Shown here piece after piece: positions 35,647 through 44,721 of a stretch of DNA of 58,456 nucleotides (position 1 is the first letter of the stretch; each line of letters opens with the position of its first letter). The notes under the pieces were generated by a model that worked only from the letters and a program-made list of their open reading frames with translations, ran no database searches and was not told the origin of the DNA. The position numbers were made by a program, and so were the translations under genes. Origin of the DNA: Avimuribaculum sp964395975 (GTDB lineage: Bacteria; Bacteroidota; Bacteroidia; Bacteroidales; Muribaculaceae); contig CAYNBZ010000009.1 of assembly GCA_964395975.1 (NCBI GenBank), forward strand, positions 1-58,456, in the 5' to 3' direction.

Positions 35647-36408
35647 ATGCAGAATTTGAGATTCATAGGTATCATACCTGCACGATATGCATCGACACGT
35701 TTTCCCGGCAAGCCACTTACCATGATAGGCTCGATGACGATGATTGAACGAGTGTGGCGGCAAGCGAGCCATGTGCTCGACAACGTATGGGTAGCCACCG
35801 ACGACCGGCGCATACACGATGCCGTAACCACATTCGGCGGAAAAGCAATCATGACGGCATCGACATTGCGCAGCGGCACCGACCGTTGCCAAGAGGCATA
35901 CGAGAAAATCGGTACTGGAGAGGACGTTATCATAAACATCCAGGGTGACGAGCCATTTATCGAAAGACGCCAATTGACGGCCATAATGCAATGTTTCGAC
36001 GATCCTTCGACCGACATTGCCACGCTTGTGCGCCCATTCGACCATAATGAAAGCTATGAAAAACTTGCCGACCCCAATACTACTAAGGTAGTAATCGACA
36101 AACAGATGAACGCTATATACTTCTCCCGTTCCATCATTCCATATTTGAGGGGTATTACGCCCGAACAATGGCCAACCTGCCACCTGTTTTATATCCACGT
36201 CGGAATGTATGCCTATCGGGCTAACACACTTGGCGAAATAACAAAATTGCCACAATCGAGCCTTGAAAAGGCCGAATCGCTTGAACAACTCAGATGGCTG
36301 CAAAACGGCTATAAAATAAAAGTGGGCATCACCGACTGCCAAACGATAGGCATCGACACTCCACAAGACTTGGAAAATACCGTCAAACTACTTGGCATAA
36401 AAGAATGA
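35647..36408 (+). CDS. kdsB: 3-deoxy-manno-octulosonate cytidylyltransferase
   Basis: A 253-residue enzyme that activates Kdo as CMP-Kdo for lipopolysaccharide core synthesis. Motifs are IIPARYASTRFPGKPL (residues 7-22), VATDD, SGTDRCQEA, NIQGDEPFI and IDTPQDLE at the end. It is 12 bases after the NfeD gene and overlaps the next gene by four bases (ATGA). Confidence 0.96.
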   Translation: MQNLRFIGIIPARYASTRFPGKPLTMIGSMTMIERVWRQASHVLDNVWVATDDRRIHDAVTTFGGKAIMTASTLRSGTDRCQEAYEKIGTGEDVIINIQGDEPFIERRQLTAIMQCFDDPSTDIATLVRPFDHNESYEKLADPNTTKVVIDKQMNAIYFSRSIIPYLRGITPEQWPTCHLFYIHVGMYAYRANTLGEITKLPQSSLEKAESLEQLRWLQNGYKIKVGITDCQTIGIDTPQDLENTVKLLGIKE

Positions 36409-37694
36409 ACATGAGCATCGACTACAAGCAACGCCCAATGATAAGACCATTCGGCAAATTCAGAATAGATTGTCCCAAACCAATAACAATGCCAAATGGT
36501 GTGCCGCTATATGTCGTATCGGGCAGCGACCAAGAAGTAAACCGCATAGACGTAATACATCGCGGGGGCATATTCGAGGAAACTCCTCGACGGCTTGTTG
36601 CACAAGCAATGGCTGCCCAGTTATCGCAAGGCACACGGCAAATGTCATCGCAGGAAATTGCCGAATGTTTCGACTACAACGGTGCATGGATAGGCTCACG
36701 CAGCACCCACAACCACACCACGCTGACACTCAACTCCCTCAACCGATGTTTTGACAAGACATTGCCGGTCATACAAGACATGATTTTCAACCCGACTTTT
36801 CCCGAACGGGAGTTACAGGTTTACCGTAACCGGTGCCTTGGAGCTTTCCGCACGGCTCGGGAACGTGTGAAATATTTAGCCGGAGTAGAAATGAATCGCA
36901 TTTTCTTCGGTCAGGATTATCCTCTTTCAAGAGCCATATCCGATGAAAACATAATGTCGCTCAATGCCGAAGACTTGCGGCTGTTCCATAAACAATATTA
37001 TCATGCGGCCAACCGTACGGTGATATTGTCCGGCGGCGTGAGCCAACGTGAAATCGACATGGTTATCAATGCGTTTGGATACGACAACGACAGCCTCGGC
37101 ACCGACTCTTACAGCGAATTCCGGCAAGAACCCATGGACATGCATTTCTCTATTGTCGAGAAACCTGAAGCAATACAATCGGCCATACAGATACAACTGC
37201 AAGCCATACCCCGCACCCATCCCGACTATTTCAAATTGCGAATACTCGTCACTGCCCTTGGCGGATACTTCGGCAGTCGGCTCATGAGCAACGTACGTGA
37301 AGAAAAAGGCTATACATATGGAATAGGTGCAACATTGATAGGATCGCGGAACGAAGCCTACGTGAGCATATCCACCGAATGCGACTGTGCCTATACCATG
37401 CCCCTCATCGATGAGGTAAAACATGAAATAGCCCGCCTAAGGGAAGAGCCGATACCATTGGCAGAACTCGACATGGTGAAATCAAGCATGTTGAGCGACC
37501 TCATAAAGAATTTAGACACACCTTTTTCTCTTGCAGGCAACGTGAGTGCCATGATTTTATATGACATATATCCTGAATACTACAACGACCAGATCGAGGC
37601 CATCCGCTCAACGACACCCGAAGAGCTGACAGATGCAGCCCAACGTTATCTGCTCGACGACAATCTTTACATCGTCGTTGCCGGACACTTTTGA
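36405..37694 (+). CDS. M16-family (insulinase-like) protein lacking the zinc motif
   Basis: A 429-residue M16 peptidase homologue with both lobes: an N-terminal lobe with GGIFEETPRRLVAQAMAAQLSQGT and a C-terminal lobe with the conserved Arg/Tyr segment SRLMSNVREEKGYTYGIG. The place where active M16 enzymes have His-x-x-Glu-His reads RRLVAQAM, so no zinc site exists. It is probably the non-catalytic partner of an active M16 subunit encoded elsewhere, or a protein-binding scaffold. It overlaps kdsB by ATGA and ends the operon. Confidence 0.88.
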   Translation: MNMSIDYKQRPMIRPFGKFRIDCPKPITMPNGVPLYVVSGSDQEVNRIDVIHRGGIFEETPRRLVAQAMAAQLSQGTRQMSSQEIAECFDYNGAWIGSRSTHNHTTLTLNSLNRCFDKTLPVIQDMIFNPTFPERELQVYRNRCLGAFRTARERVKYLAGVEMNRIFFGQDYPLSRAISDENIMSLNAEDLRLFHKQYYHAANRTVILSGGVSQREIDMVINAFGYDNDSLGTDSYSEFRQEPMDMHFSIVEKPEAIQSAIQIQLQAIPRTHPDYFKLRILVTALGGYFGSRLMSNVREEKGYTYGIGATLIGSRNEAYVSISTECDCAYTMPLIDEVKHEIARLREEPIPLAELDMVKSSMLSDLIKNLDTPFSLAGNVSAMILYDIYPEYYNDQIEAIRSTTPEELTDAAQRYLLDDNLYIVVAGHF

Positions 37695-37701
37695 TATGGC
37701 A

Positions 37702-37902
37702 CTATTCTTCACACTGCGGATGATAATCTTTGGCAAGTCCACCCTCACTCGTTTCTTTATATAGTGATGGTAGGTCGTTCCCCGTTTCTTTCATCACTTC
37801 CACCACACAGTCGAACGACACGCGATGCAACCCGTCGGTAAACGAAGCATGTAAATTTGCATCCAATGTCACACGAAATCCAGCAGCAAGGGGGGAAACC
37901 AT
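37702..37902 (-). pseudogene. Remnant of L-serine ammonia-lyase (C-terminal tail)
   Basis: Only the last 66 or so residues of an SdaA-type enzyme are left. The part HRVSFDCVVEVMKETGNDL followed by YKETSEGGLAK lines up with the conserved C-terminus of single-chain L-serine dehydratases. Normal enzymes have about 400 to 450 residues; upstream of the remnant the DNA is AT-rich with no coding signal in any frame. The first ATG is at 37902; a promoter-like TATGTTTG (37913-37906) overlaps it. It is convergent with the M16 gene, eight bases away. I consider it a deletion relic, though a small expressed protein is not excluded. Confidence 0.65.
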
Positions 37903-37995
37903 AAACAAACATACAAATTAACTTAATATGTCAAAAAAATAGAACTATTGAAACTTTTTTAAGCATAATAATAACCTAAATCGGAATTTTATTAA

Positions 37996-38003
37996 TATGT
38001 TTG
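37996..38003 (+). promoter_or_regulatory. -7 element upstream of the acidic protein gene
   Basis: TATGTTTG lies 72 bases before the chosen ATG at 38075. No good -33 element is seen. Confidence 0.4.
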
Positions 38004-38074
38004 CGCATTCTTGCGCCAAGAAAACCAATTCGACCATTCATGGCACAATGATAAAATTTTTAACAAAACAGTGT

Positions 38075-38875
38075 ATGGATATCTACTCTTTCGATGATAT
38101 ATTGAAACGCATATACGAACTCGAAGGCCTTGCGTTAGTGGCTCGACGGGATGACTCCGACCACAAGATGCTCGTGCAACTTATGCAGGATAAAATTGCC
38201 GAAATCGACTCGCTGTTACACCCCATGCAGCACGCCGAAAACGGACAGGAAGCGGAACCTGTGCAAAACTACGCAAGCGAAACCGTTCATTTTGACGGAC
38301 AAACAGCCATTGGCTCAGATACCGTCACTGTTAATGCCTCAATCGAAGAATATCAAATCGAGGTTGATTCGGCCAACACTGAAGATGAAAACAACGACAG
38401 TTGCATAGAAATGGAAGGTGTCCAAACCGATACCGGCCACCCGAATTGTAGCTATAACGAAGAAGATACTCCGCTTTACGGTCAGGAGGAAGAAGAGCCA
38501 TCGGAAATGACATCCGATGATGTTGAGCCCACAAAAGCCCATCCTGACAACGACCAAGAGGAAACAAACTATACCGTCGATGATGAAGAATGCAGCGATG
38601 ACGAGCCAACGGCAGTAACCATCGACGAATTGTTTCAACGCAACATAAGCCGCAACCTGAAACGGGCATTCACCATCAACGACCGTTTCCGCTATCGCCG
38701 AGAACTGTTTGGCAACAGTGATGTGGAAATGAACGATGCCATCAACCTTGTCGAGGCTATGCAATCGTATGCCGAAGCCGAAGAATATTTTTACGACATG
38801 CTCAACTGGGACAAAGAGTCGCCCGAAGTAAAAGACTTCATGACGATTATCCGAAACCATTTTTACGGGAAATAA
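38075..38875 (+). CDS. Acidic protein of unknown function with two conserved ends
   Basis: A 266-residue protein without signal peptide. The first 45 residues (DIYSFDDILKRIYELEGLALVARR) and the last 70 (FTINDRFRYRRELFGNSD onward) look like ordered helical domains; the middle 120 residues are an acidic, low-complexity linker rich in Glu, Asp and Thr. I recall the C-terminal part as a Bacteroidales-wide unknown but know no function. I start at 38075 since the upstream part of the open frame is not conserved in style. It precedes rsmI by five bases. Confidence 0.7.
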   Translation: MDIYSFDDILKRIYELEGLALVARRDDSDHKMLVQLMQDKIAEIDSLLHPMQHAENGQEAEPVQNYASETVHFDGQTAIGSDTVTVNASIEEYQIEVDSANTEDENNDSCIEMEGVQTDTGHPNCSYNEEDTPLYGQEEEEPSEMTSDDVEPTKAHPDNDQEETNYTVDDEECSDDEPTAVTIDELFQRNISRNLKRAFTINDRFRYRRELFGNSDVEMNDAINLVEAMQSYAEAEEYFYDMLNWDKESPEVKDFMTIIRNHFYGK

Positions 38876-38880
38876 AACAT

Positions 38881-39615
38881 ATGGCAGGGAAATTATACAT
38901 AGTACCCACACCAATAGGCAACCTTGGCGACATGACACCGCGAGCCATAGAAATACTGCGGCAGGCCGATTGCGTTCTTGCCGAAGACACACGCACATCG
39001 GGCATATTGATGAAGCATTTCGGAATAGACACACGGATGCAGAGCCATCACAAGTTTAATGAGCACGATACGTTGCCGCAACTTGTCGCACGTTTGCAAG
39101 GAGGTGAAACACTTGCCCTCGTGAGCGATGCCGGCACACCAGCAATCTCCGATCCCGGATTTTTGCTGGTGAGAGAATGCCGCCGTTGCGGCATAGAAGT
39201 CGAAACACTGCCCGGAGCAACAGCCTTCGTTCCGGCACTCGTAAATTCGGGCTTGCCGTGCGACCGATTCTGTTTCGAAGGGTTTCTTCCACAAAAAAAA
39301 GGCCGTGCCACAAGGCTCGCACAACTTGCCGAAGAGCCTCGCACCATCATCCTATACGAATCGCCCTTGCGTTTGCTAAAAACGCTCAAACAACTTGCCG
39401 AGGCATTCGGTAACGACCGACAAGCATCGGTGAGCCGTGAAATATCCAAAATGCATAATTCCACCCACAACGGAACTCTCGGCTCTCTATTGGAATATTT
39501 CACTGCCAACGAAGCTCGGGGAGAGATAGTAATCGTGGTGGCCGGTAAAGAACCGGTTGACAACGTAAAGGTCGATAAATATGCACAATTTAAAAATCAA
39601 AATAAACAGTTTTAA
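38881..39615 (+). CDS. rsmI: 16S rRNA (cytidine(1402)-2'-O)-methyltransferase
   Basis: A 244-residue SAM-dependent enzyme that methylates the ribose of C1402 in 16S rRNA. The N-terminus YIVPTPIGNLGDMTPRAIE and the LAEDTRTSGILMKHFGI segment are family signatures; LVSDAGTPAISDPG near residue 82 forms the cofactor pocket. The family usually has about 280 residues; here the C-terminal extension is shorter. Confidence 0.95.
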   Translation: MAGKLYIVPTPIGNLGDMTPRAIEILRQADCVLAEDTRTSGILMKHFGIDTRMQSHHKFNEHDTLPQLVARLQGGETLALVSDAGTPAISDPGFLLVRECRRCGIEVETLPGATAFVPALVNSGLPCDRFCFEGFLPQKKGRATRLAQLAEEPRTIILYESPLRLLKTLKQLAEAFGNDRQASVSREISKMHNSTHNGTLGSLLEYFTANEARGEIVIVVAGKEPVDNVKVDKYAQFKNQNKQF

Positions 39616-39630
39616 ACTACCAATAACACT

Positions 39631-40503
39631 ATGAAAAAGATTATCCTGTTTTTCTCAGCCATAGGGCTGATTTTGCTCGCAGCTTGCAACGATGCAAAAA
39701 ACAGCAACACCGACAATGGCAACGGAGTTCTCGTGGAACAACTCTACGACTCACTTCTCGTAGCCAATGCCGAAAAAGACAGCCTGCTAAGCATCATCAA
39801 CGACATAAACGATGGAATGCTGCAAATTCGTGACATGGAGAAAATAATCTCCACAACAAACTTCAACAATGAAACCCGCAGCAAGAAACAAGAGATAATG
39901 GACAATATGCTGCTCATACAGCAAGCCTTGAAAGACCGTCGCGAAAAACTGGCATCTTTGGAACGTAAGCTAAAAAATTCATCGGGAGGAAACTCGCAAC
40001 TGCAAGAAACTATCGACAATCTTAAAAAACAGCTTGCCGAACAAGAAGCAACCATCAACCAACTGACTGAAGCGTTGCAGAAAGCAAATATCCGGATACA
40101 ATTGCTCAACACAACGGTTGACTCGCTCAATGTGGCAAATCAAGCAATATCGGAACAGATAGACATAGCCGAACAACGTTCGGAACAACTGGCTCTCGAA
40201 CTCAACACCTGCTATTACACAATAGGGTCGAAAAGCGAGTTAAAGGAGAACAACATTATCCAAACCGGTTTCTTGCGCAAGACTAAAGTATTGGAGGGCG
40301 ATTATGAAATAAGCTACTTCACCAAGGCCGACAAGCGTAACCTCACCGAAATTCCATTGTACTCAAAAAAGGCAAAATTGCTGACGAAACATCCTTCCGG
40401 CTCCTATGAAATAGTTGACAATGATGGCGTCAAGTCTCTGCTTATAACAAGCCCTGAAAAATTCTGGGAACAAACCAACTTCTTGGTTGTACAAATCAAC
40501 TAA
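39631..40503 (+). CDS. Coiled-coil lipoprotein (possible Cbp1-type)
   Basis: A 290-residue lipoprotein (lipobox LAAC, Cys19). Residues 60 to about 195 form a long coiled coil (heptads of Leu, Ile, Glu and Lys, for example ETIDNLKKQLAEQEATINQL). The last 90 residues are beta-rich with GSKSELKENNII and KADKRNLTEIP, a pattern I associate with Bacteroidales proteins named Cbp1-like collagen-binding adhesins, although the name may not reflect the role. It follows rsmI by 15 bases. Confidence 0.65.
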   Translation: MKKIILFFSAIGLILLAACNDAKNSNTDNGNGVLVEQLYDSLLVANAEKDSLLSIINDINDGMLQIRDMEKIISTTNFNNETRSKKQEIMDNMLLIQQALKDRREKLASLERKLKNSSGGNSQLQETIDNLKKQLAEQEATINQLTEALQKANIRIQLLNTTVDSLNVANQAISEQIDIAEQRSEQLALELNTCYYTIGSKSELKENNIIQTGFLRKTKVLEGDYEISYFTKADKRNLTEIPLYSKKAKLLTKHPSGSYEIVDNDGVKSLLITSPEKFWEQTNFLVVQIN

Positions 40504-40574
40504 CAAGACCATTACCAATAAAGTGGACATGGCAGTACAAAATAAATTGTGCTGCCATGCGTTATTATTACATA

Positions 40575-42002
40575 ATGGAACGACTGCACACTATCATATT
40601 CATCATAACTGCCGCAATCGGAATGGCACTCACGTCTTGTATCGAAGATGGCTTCACCACCTCAAGCAACGATGTGCTTGAATTTTCGACCGACACGCTT
40701 GCATTCGACACCGTACTCACCGAAGAAGGCACATCCACACTGCACTTCATGGTATATAACCGCCATAAAAAAATGATAAACATCTCATCCATAACTCTCG
40801 ATGGAAACGACGGCGGCCAGTTTTACATCAATGTCGATGGCGTGAGCGGCACATCATTCAGTAATGTGGAGATACGTGGCGAAGACAGCATATACGTCTT
40901 TGTTGAGGCCAGCCTGTCAGCCACGGGCAACGACCTGCCAATTGAAATCAAAGACAAAATCAACTTTCTTACAAACGGCGTGGAGCAACAAGTGGTGCTG
41001 ACCGCATGGGGACAAGACGTGACACGGATGTACGCACCTACGATAGACACCGACACACACCTGTCGGGCATAAAACCATACGTGATATACGACACTTTGA
41101 GGGTGGCCGAGGGCATCACGCTCACACTCGATGCCGGCACCACACTGATGTTCCATGATAAAAGCGGAATGGTGATTGACGGTACGCTCATCGCTGCAGG
41201 CGAACAGGACAATGAGATAACCCTGCGTGGTGACCGGCTTGATAACGTAATATCAGGAGTTGCCGACTACGACATGATGTCAGGGCAATGGGGAGGCATC
41301 AAATTCACGGCTTCCAGCTTCGGCAACGAAATGCACTATGTGAACATGCGCGGCTCGACGAGCGGAGTGGAAATTGACTCCACCGACATCAGCCAACGCA
41401 AGCTGTACATTTTCAACAGTGTGCTGCACAACTCGTCATCATCGGTATTGACAACCCTGCACGCATGGGTAGAGGCTACGGGGTGCGAGTTCTCCGATGC
41501 CGCCAATGCAGTGGTTTCGCTAACGGGCGGTTACGCACGGTTTGCCCAATGTACATTTGCCAACTACTATCTTTTCGATGTCATAACAGGGGCGATAGTG
41601 ACGCTTGATTACTTGCTTCCGGATGATAGCGATGGTGCATTACCATTGATGGACGCTCATTTTGACAACTGTATAATATATGGCAACACATCCGAAATAT
41701 CACCGGGCGACCTCGCCGACTCAAACGTGCTTGTCCGCAACTGCCTGTTTGGCTCACAAGGGAGTGACGATGACAATTTCATAAATTGTGTGTGGGATGC
41801 CGACCCATTGTTTTATACCGTCAGGGAAGATTACATATTTGACTACCGCATAAAAGACGAAAGCGATGCGATAGGCAAGGGAGACCCATTGCTTTGTCCC
41901 GAAGGTGCCGAAGTCGATCGATACGGGGTAAACCGCTTCATCAACGGCAGTCCCGACCTTGGCGCATACACTTGGGTGGAACAGCAACAGACTGAAGAAT
42001 AA
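40575..42002 (+). CDS. Beta-helix lipoprotein of unknown function
   Basis: A 475-residue lipoprotein (lipobox LTSC, Cys22). The N-terminal 150 residues are an Ig-like beta domain (LEFSTDTLAFDTVLTEEG), followed by a right-handed parallel beta-helix (repeats such as GTLIAAGEQDNEITLRGDRL, YVNMRGSTSGVEI and FNSVLHNSSSSV). It is common in Bacteroidales near lipid- or folate-related genes and is annotated as hypothetical. No catalytic motif is evident. The ATG at 40575 opens the signal peptide; folB follows 21 bases after its stop. Confidence 0.7.
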   Translation: MERLHTIIFIITAAIGMALTSCIEDGFTTSSNDVLEFSTDTLAFDTVLTEEGTSTLHFMVYNRHKKMINISSITLDGNDGGQFYINVDGVSGTSFSNVEIRGEDSIYVFVEASLSATGNDLPIEIKDKINFLTNGVEQQVVLTAWGQDVTRMYAPTIDTDTHLSGIKPYVIYDTLRVAEGITLTLDAGTTLMFHDKSGMVIDGTLIAAGEQDNEITLRGDRLDNVISGVADYDMMSGQWGGIKFTASSFGNEMHYVNMRGSTSGVEIDSTDISQRKLYIFNSVLHNSSSSVLTTLHAWVEATGCEFSDAANAVVSLTGGYARFAQCTFANYYLFDVITGAIVTLDYLLPDDSDGALPLMDAHFDNCIIYGNTSEISPGDLADSNVLVRNCLFGSQGSDDDNFINCVWDADPLFYTVREDYIFDYRIKDESDAIGKGDPLLCPEGAEVDRYGVNRFINGSPDLGAYTWVEQQQTEE

Positions 42003-42023
42003 ACACCGAATTGTCTTACGGCA

Positions 42024-42377
42024 ATGAAAGGATTCATCACACTCAACCGAATGAAATTCCACGCCCATCATGGCGTGCTGGAACAGGAACGGCTCATTGG
42101 CAACGATTTCGAGGTGACCTTGCGGTTGCAATACCCGCTTGAGACCGCAACTCAAAGCGACGACATCACCGATACCATCAATTATGCCGAAGTTTACGAT
42201 ATTATAGCAGCCGAAATGGCAATACCTTCACAGTTGATAGAACACGTGGCAGGACGCATCGTCAGGTCGCTGCATTCACGCTTCCCACTGATAGAGGGTG
42301 GCTGCATCTCTGTTGCAAAGCTCACACCCCCATTCAAGTGCGAACTTGCATCAGTAGCCGTAACCCTTAATTTTTAA
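42024..42377 (+). CDS. folB: Dihydroneopterin aldolase
   Basis: A 117-residue FolB that cleaves dihydroneopterin to 6-hydroxymethyldihydropterin in folate synthesis. Signatures are FHAHHGVLEQER at the start (with the substrate Glu), DTINYAEVYDII near residue 54 and the Lys-containing VAKLTPPF close to the end. It ends the run that starts with the acidic protein gene. Confidence 0.93.
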   Translation: MKGFITLNRMKFHAHHGVLEQERLIGNDFEVTLRLQYPLETATQSDDITDTINYAEVYDIIAAEMAIPSQLIEHVAGRIVRSLHSRFPLIEGGCISVAKLTPPFKCELASVAVTLNF

Positions 42378-42499
42378 TGTGTGCGAATATAGTCGTTCCA
42401 TCGGTTTGTTGTCGGCTTTAAAGCCGGTAATGCCATTTTACTGTAATTATACGCAAAAAAAAAGCAAATTTGAACTATTTATTAATTTGTTCAAAGAAA

Positions 42500-42533
42500 T
42501 TTGCTCATAATTTATATAAAATATATAACTTTA
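42500..42533 (+). promoter_or_regulatory. Candidate promoter of the TlpA-Omp28 operon
   Basis: TTTG (42500-42503), a 22-base spacer and TAACTTTA (42526-42533), one mismatch. The TlpA ATG is at 42580. Confidence 0.45.
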
Positions 42534-42579
42534 CGGCGATTTTTTGATAAAAACGCTGCAAATCTCTTTTTTTACGATA

Positions 42580-43068
42580 ATGAAACGTTTGATACTCACT
42601 TTCATAGCCGTTATAACGATGGCTATAGGTTTTGCTCAAAACAAAATGCCAAGTTACCAACTGAAAGACATTAACGGAAAAACTGTCAATGTCGCCGAGC
42701 TTGATCAAGATGGCAACCCTGTAATAGTGTGCTTTTTCGCAACATGGTGCAAACCATGCCAGCGCGAATTGCAAGCCATACACGAGAACTATCCTGACTG
42801 GCAGGACGAAACCGGTGTAAAGGTTGTGGCCATTTCGATTGACCAAGCACAAGATGCCAACAAAGTAAAACCACTCGTGGATGGTTATGGATGGGAATAT
42901 GATGTAATACTTGACCCAAACAGCGACTTGAAGCGCGCACTCGGTATAAACCTGATACCCTATGCCCTTGTTCTCGATGGCAAAGGCAACGTCGTTTACA
43001 CTCACACAGGATATGTGGATGGCGGCGAGGAAGAACTCATCGAAGTTGTAAGAAAATACAGCAAGTAA
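42580..43068 (+). CDS. TlpA-like thiol-disulfide oxidoreductase
   Basis: A 162-residue exported thioredoxin-fold protein. Signal peptide to about residue 19; active site WCKPC at residues 56-60 in CFFATWCKPCQREL; the cis-Pro loop is NLIPYALVLD. It is a periplasmic reductase or resulfhydrylase of the TlpA/ResA type. It opens a four-gene set with DUF6029, Omp28 and a Cys-containing type IX cargo; the thiol-bearing partners suggest it keeps their cysteines in the right redox state. Confidence 0.9.
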   Translation: MKRLILTFIAVITMAIGFAQNKMPSYQLKDINGKTVNVAELDQDGNPVIVCFFATWCKPCQRELQAIHENYPDWQDETGVKVVAISIDQAQDANKVKPLVDGYGWEYDVILDPNSDLKRALGINLIPYALVLDGKGNVVYTHTGYVDGGEEELIEVVRKYSK

Positions 43069-43089
43069 TCCCTTTCCACACGGACAATA

Positions 43090-44712
43090 ATGAAAGGACA
43101 TACATTATTTCTATCGGTTGCAATGGCTGTCGCTGCTGCATCATCGCACCTATCGGCACAAAATCTTGAATGGAACGGTCTTTCGCTCACAGGTAGCTTG
43201 CAAACCGACATACTCATTCCGCAAGACGACGCATCGATAGGTACGGAGCCTTATTCGGGCGATGTTGTGACCAACACCTACCTCAACCTTGCTCTTTCCT
43301 ACAAAGATTATGTGACAGTTGGTGCACGACTCGAATACCTCGACTATCCTTTGCCGGGGTTTGAACGCGACTTCGCAGGCTGGGGTGTCCCCTATTTCTT
43401 TGCCACAGGGCGTTGCAAATGGGGCGAAATAACCGTGGGCGACTTCTACGACCAGTTTGGCAGCGGGCTTATCTTCCGTACATACGAAGAACGTAGCCTC
43501 GGTATCGACAACTCGTTGCGTGGCGGTCGTATCGTGCTGCGCCCCTATAAAGGCATCAACGTGAAAATGCTTGCCGGCAAACAACGCCGCTACTGGGAAC
43601 ACAACGATAGTTGGGTATGGGGCGCAGATGCCGAGTTTAATATCGACCAATGGTGGAATAAACTCAACCAAGGGGGAACTTCTTGGCTGGTAGGGGCATC
43701 CTACGTGAGCAAACACGAAAAATCCACTCCTCACTACGTAAGTGGCAGCGATGGCGAATTGTACATGCGTAACCTGCCCGAAACTGTTCCGGCATTCGAT
43801 GTGCGCACACAGTTCAGCAAGTCGGGCTTCAATATGCTTGCCGAATATGCATGGAAAATCAATGACCCGTCGTTTGACAACAACTACAGCTACAAACGTG
43901 GAACAGCCGGATTGCTTTCGGCATCTTACTCAGGGAAAGGATATAGCATCCTGTTGCAGGCCAAGCGCAGCGAAAACATGTCATACCGCAGCGACCGCGA
44001 CATGACAGGGACATCATCGTTCATCAATCACCTGCCGGCATTCACCTACCAACACACCTACGCGCTTGCTGCCATGTACCCCTATGCCACCCAGACACTC
44101 GGTGAATGGGCATACCAAGGTGAAGTGCGATACACATTTGCTCGACGCACACCTCTCGGTGGACGCTACGGTACAACGCTGAAGTTCAATGCATCGCACA
44201 TACGGGCATTACACCGCTCAGAGGAAACAAAAAGCTTGTATTATCAAGACATCAACATAACGATGGAAAAGAAGTGGACAGCCGACTTCAAGACCAATAT
44301 TATGTATATGAACCAACGCTACAACCAACTTGTAGTGGAGGGACACGCAAACGATGGCGAAATAATCAAATCCAACATTGCCGTCGTCGAGGCTCAGTAT
44401 CGCTTCAGCAACAAGCTGCAACTGCGCGCCGAATTGCAATACCTCCACACCAAGCAAGACTACGGCGACTGGATGTACGGACTGCTTGAATTGTCGGTCA
44501 ACCGTAACTTGATGTTTACCGTCAGCGACATGTACAACAATGGTGATACCAACCTACATTATTATTCGGCACTCGTCACGTTTACCCATAAGGCACACCG
44601 TGTGTCGGGCGGTTATGCCCGCACCCGTGCCGGATACAACTGCTCGGGTGGTGTATGCCGCTATGTACCGGCAAGCAAGGGTGTCACACTTTCTTACAAT
44701 TACAGTTTTTAA
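43090..44712 (+). CDS. DUF6029-family outer membrane beta-barrel
   Basis: A 540-residue protein with a signal peptide (to about residue 23, SAQ). The body consists of alternating amphipathic strands with many Tyr, Trp and Gly and ends in an aromatic residue (NYSF), typical of an outer-membrane barrel. It matches the Bacteroidota family DUF6029 (ITVGDFYDQFGSGLIFRTYEER). The cargo is unknown. It is 21 bases downstream of the TlpA gene. Confidence 0.8.
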   Translation: MKGHTLFLSVAMAVAAASSHLSAQNLEWNGLSLTGSLQTDILIPQDDASIGTEPYSGDVVTNTYLNLALSYKDYVTVGARLEYLDYPLPGFERDFAGWGVPYFFATGRCKWGEITVGDFYDQFGSGLIFRTYEERSLGIDNSLRGGRIVLRPYKGINVKMLAGKQRRYWEHNDSWVWGADAEFNIDQWWNKLNQGGTSWLVGASYVSKHEKSTPHYVSGSDGELYMRNLPETVPAFDVRTQFSKSGFNMLAEYAWKINDPSFDNNYSYKRGTAGLLSASYSGKGYSILLQAKRSENMSYRSDRDMTGTSSFINHLPAFTYQHTYALAAMYPYATQTLGEWAYQGEVRYTFARRTPLGGRYGTTLKFNASHIRALHRSEETKSLYYQDINITMEKKWTADFKTNIMYMNQRYNQLVVEGHANDGEIIKSNIAVVEAQYRFSNKLQLRAELQYLHTKQDYGDWMYGLLELSVNRNLMFTVSDMYNNGDTNLHYYSALVTFTHKAHRVSGGYARTRAGYNCSGGVCRYVPASKGVTLSYNYSF

Positions 44713-44721
44713 TAGTCGGTC

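Noticed and set aside
35383..36366. Long minus-strand open frame opposite nfeD/kdsB
   Set aside because: It lies across two strongly supported plus-strand genes and its product is rich in Cys, Tyr and Phe, as expected for an antisense shadow.
42413..42427. Perfect palindrome CGGCTTTAAAGCCGG after folB
   Set aside because: It is short, has no T run, and no second copy was seen in the window; it may be a weak terminator but I cannot support a specific role.
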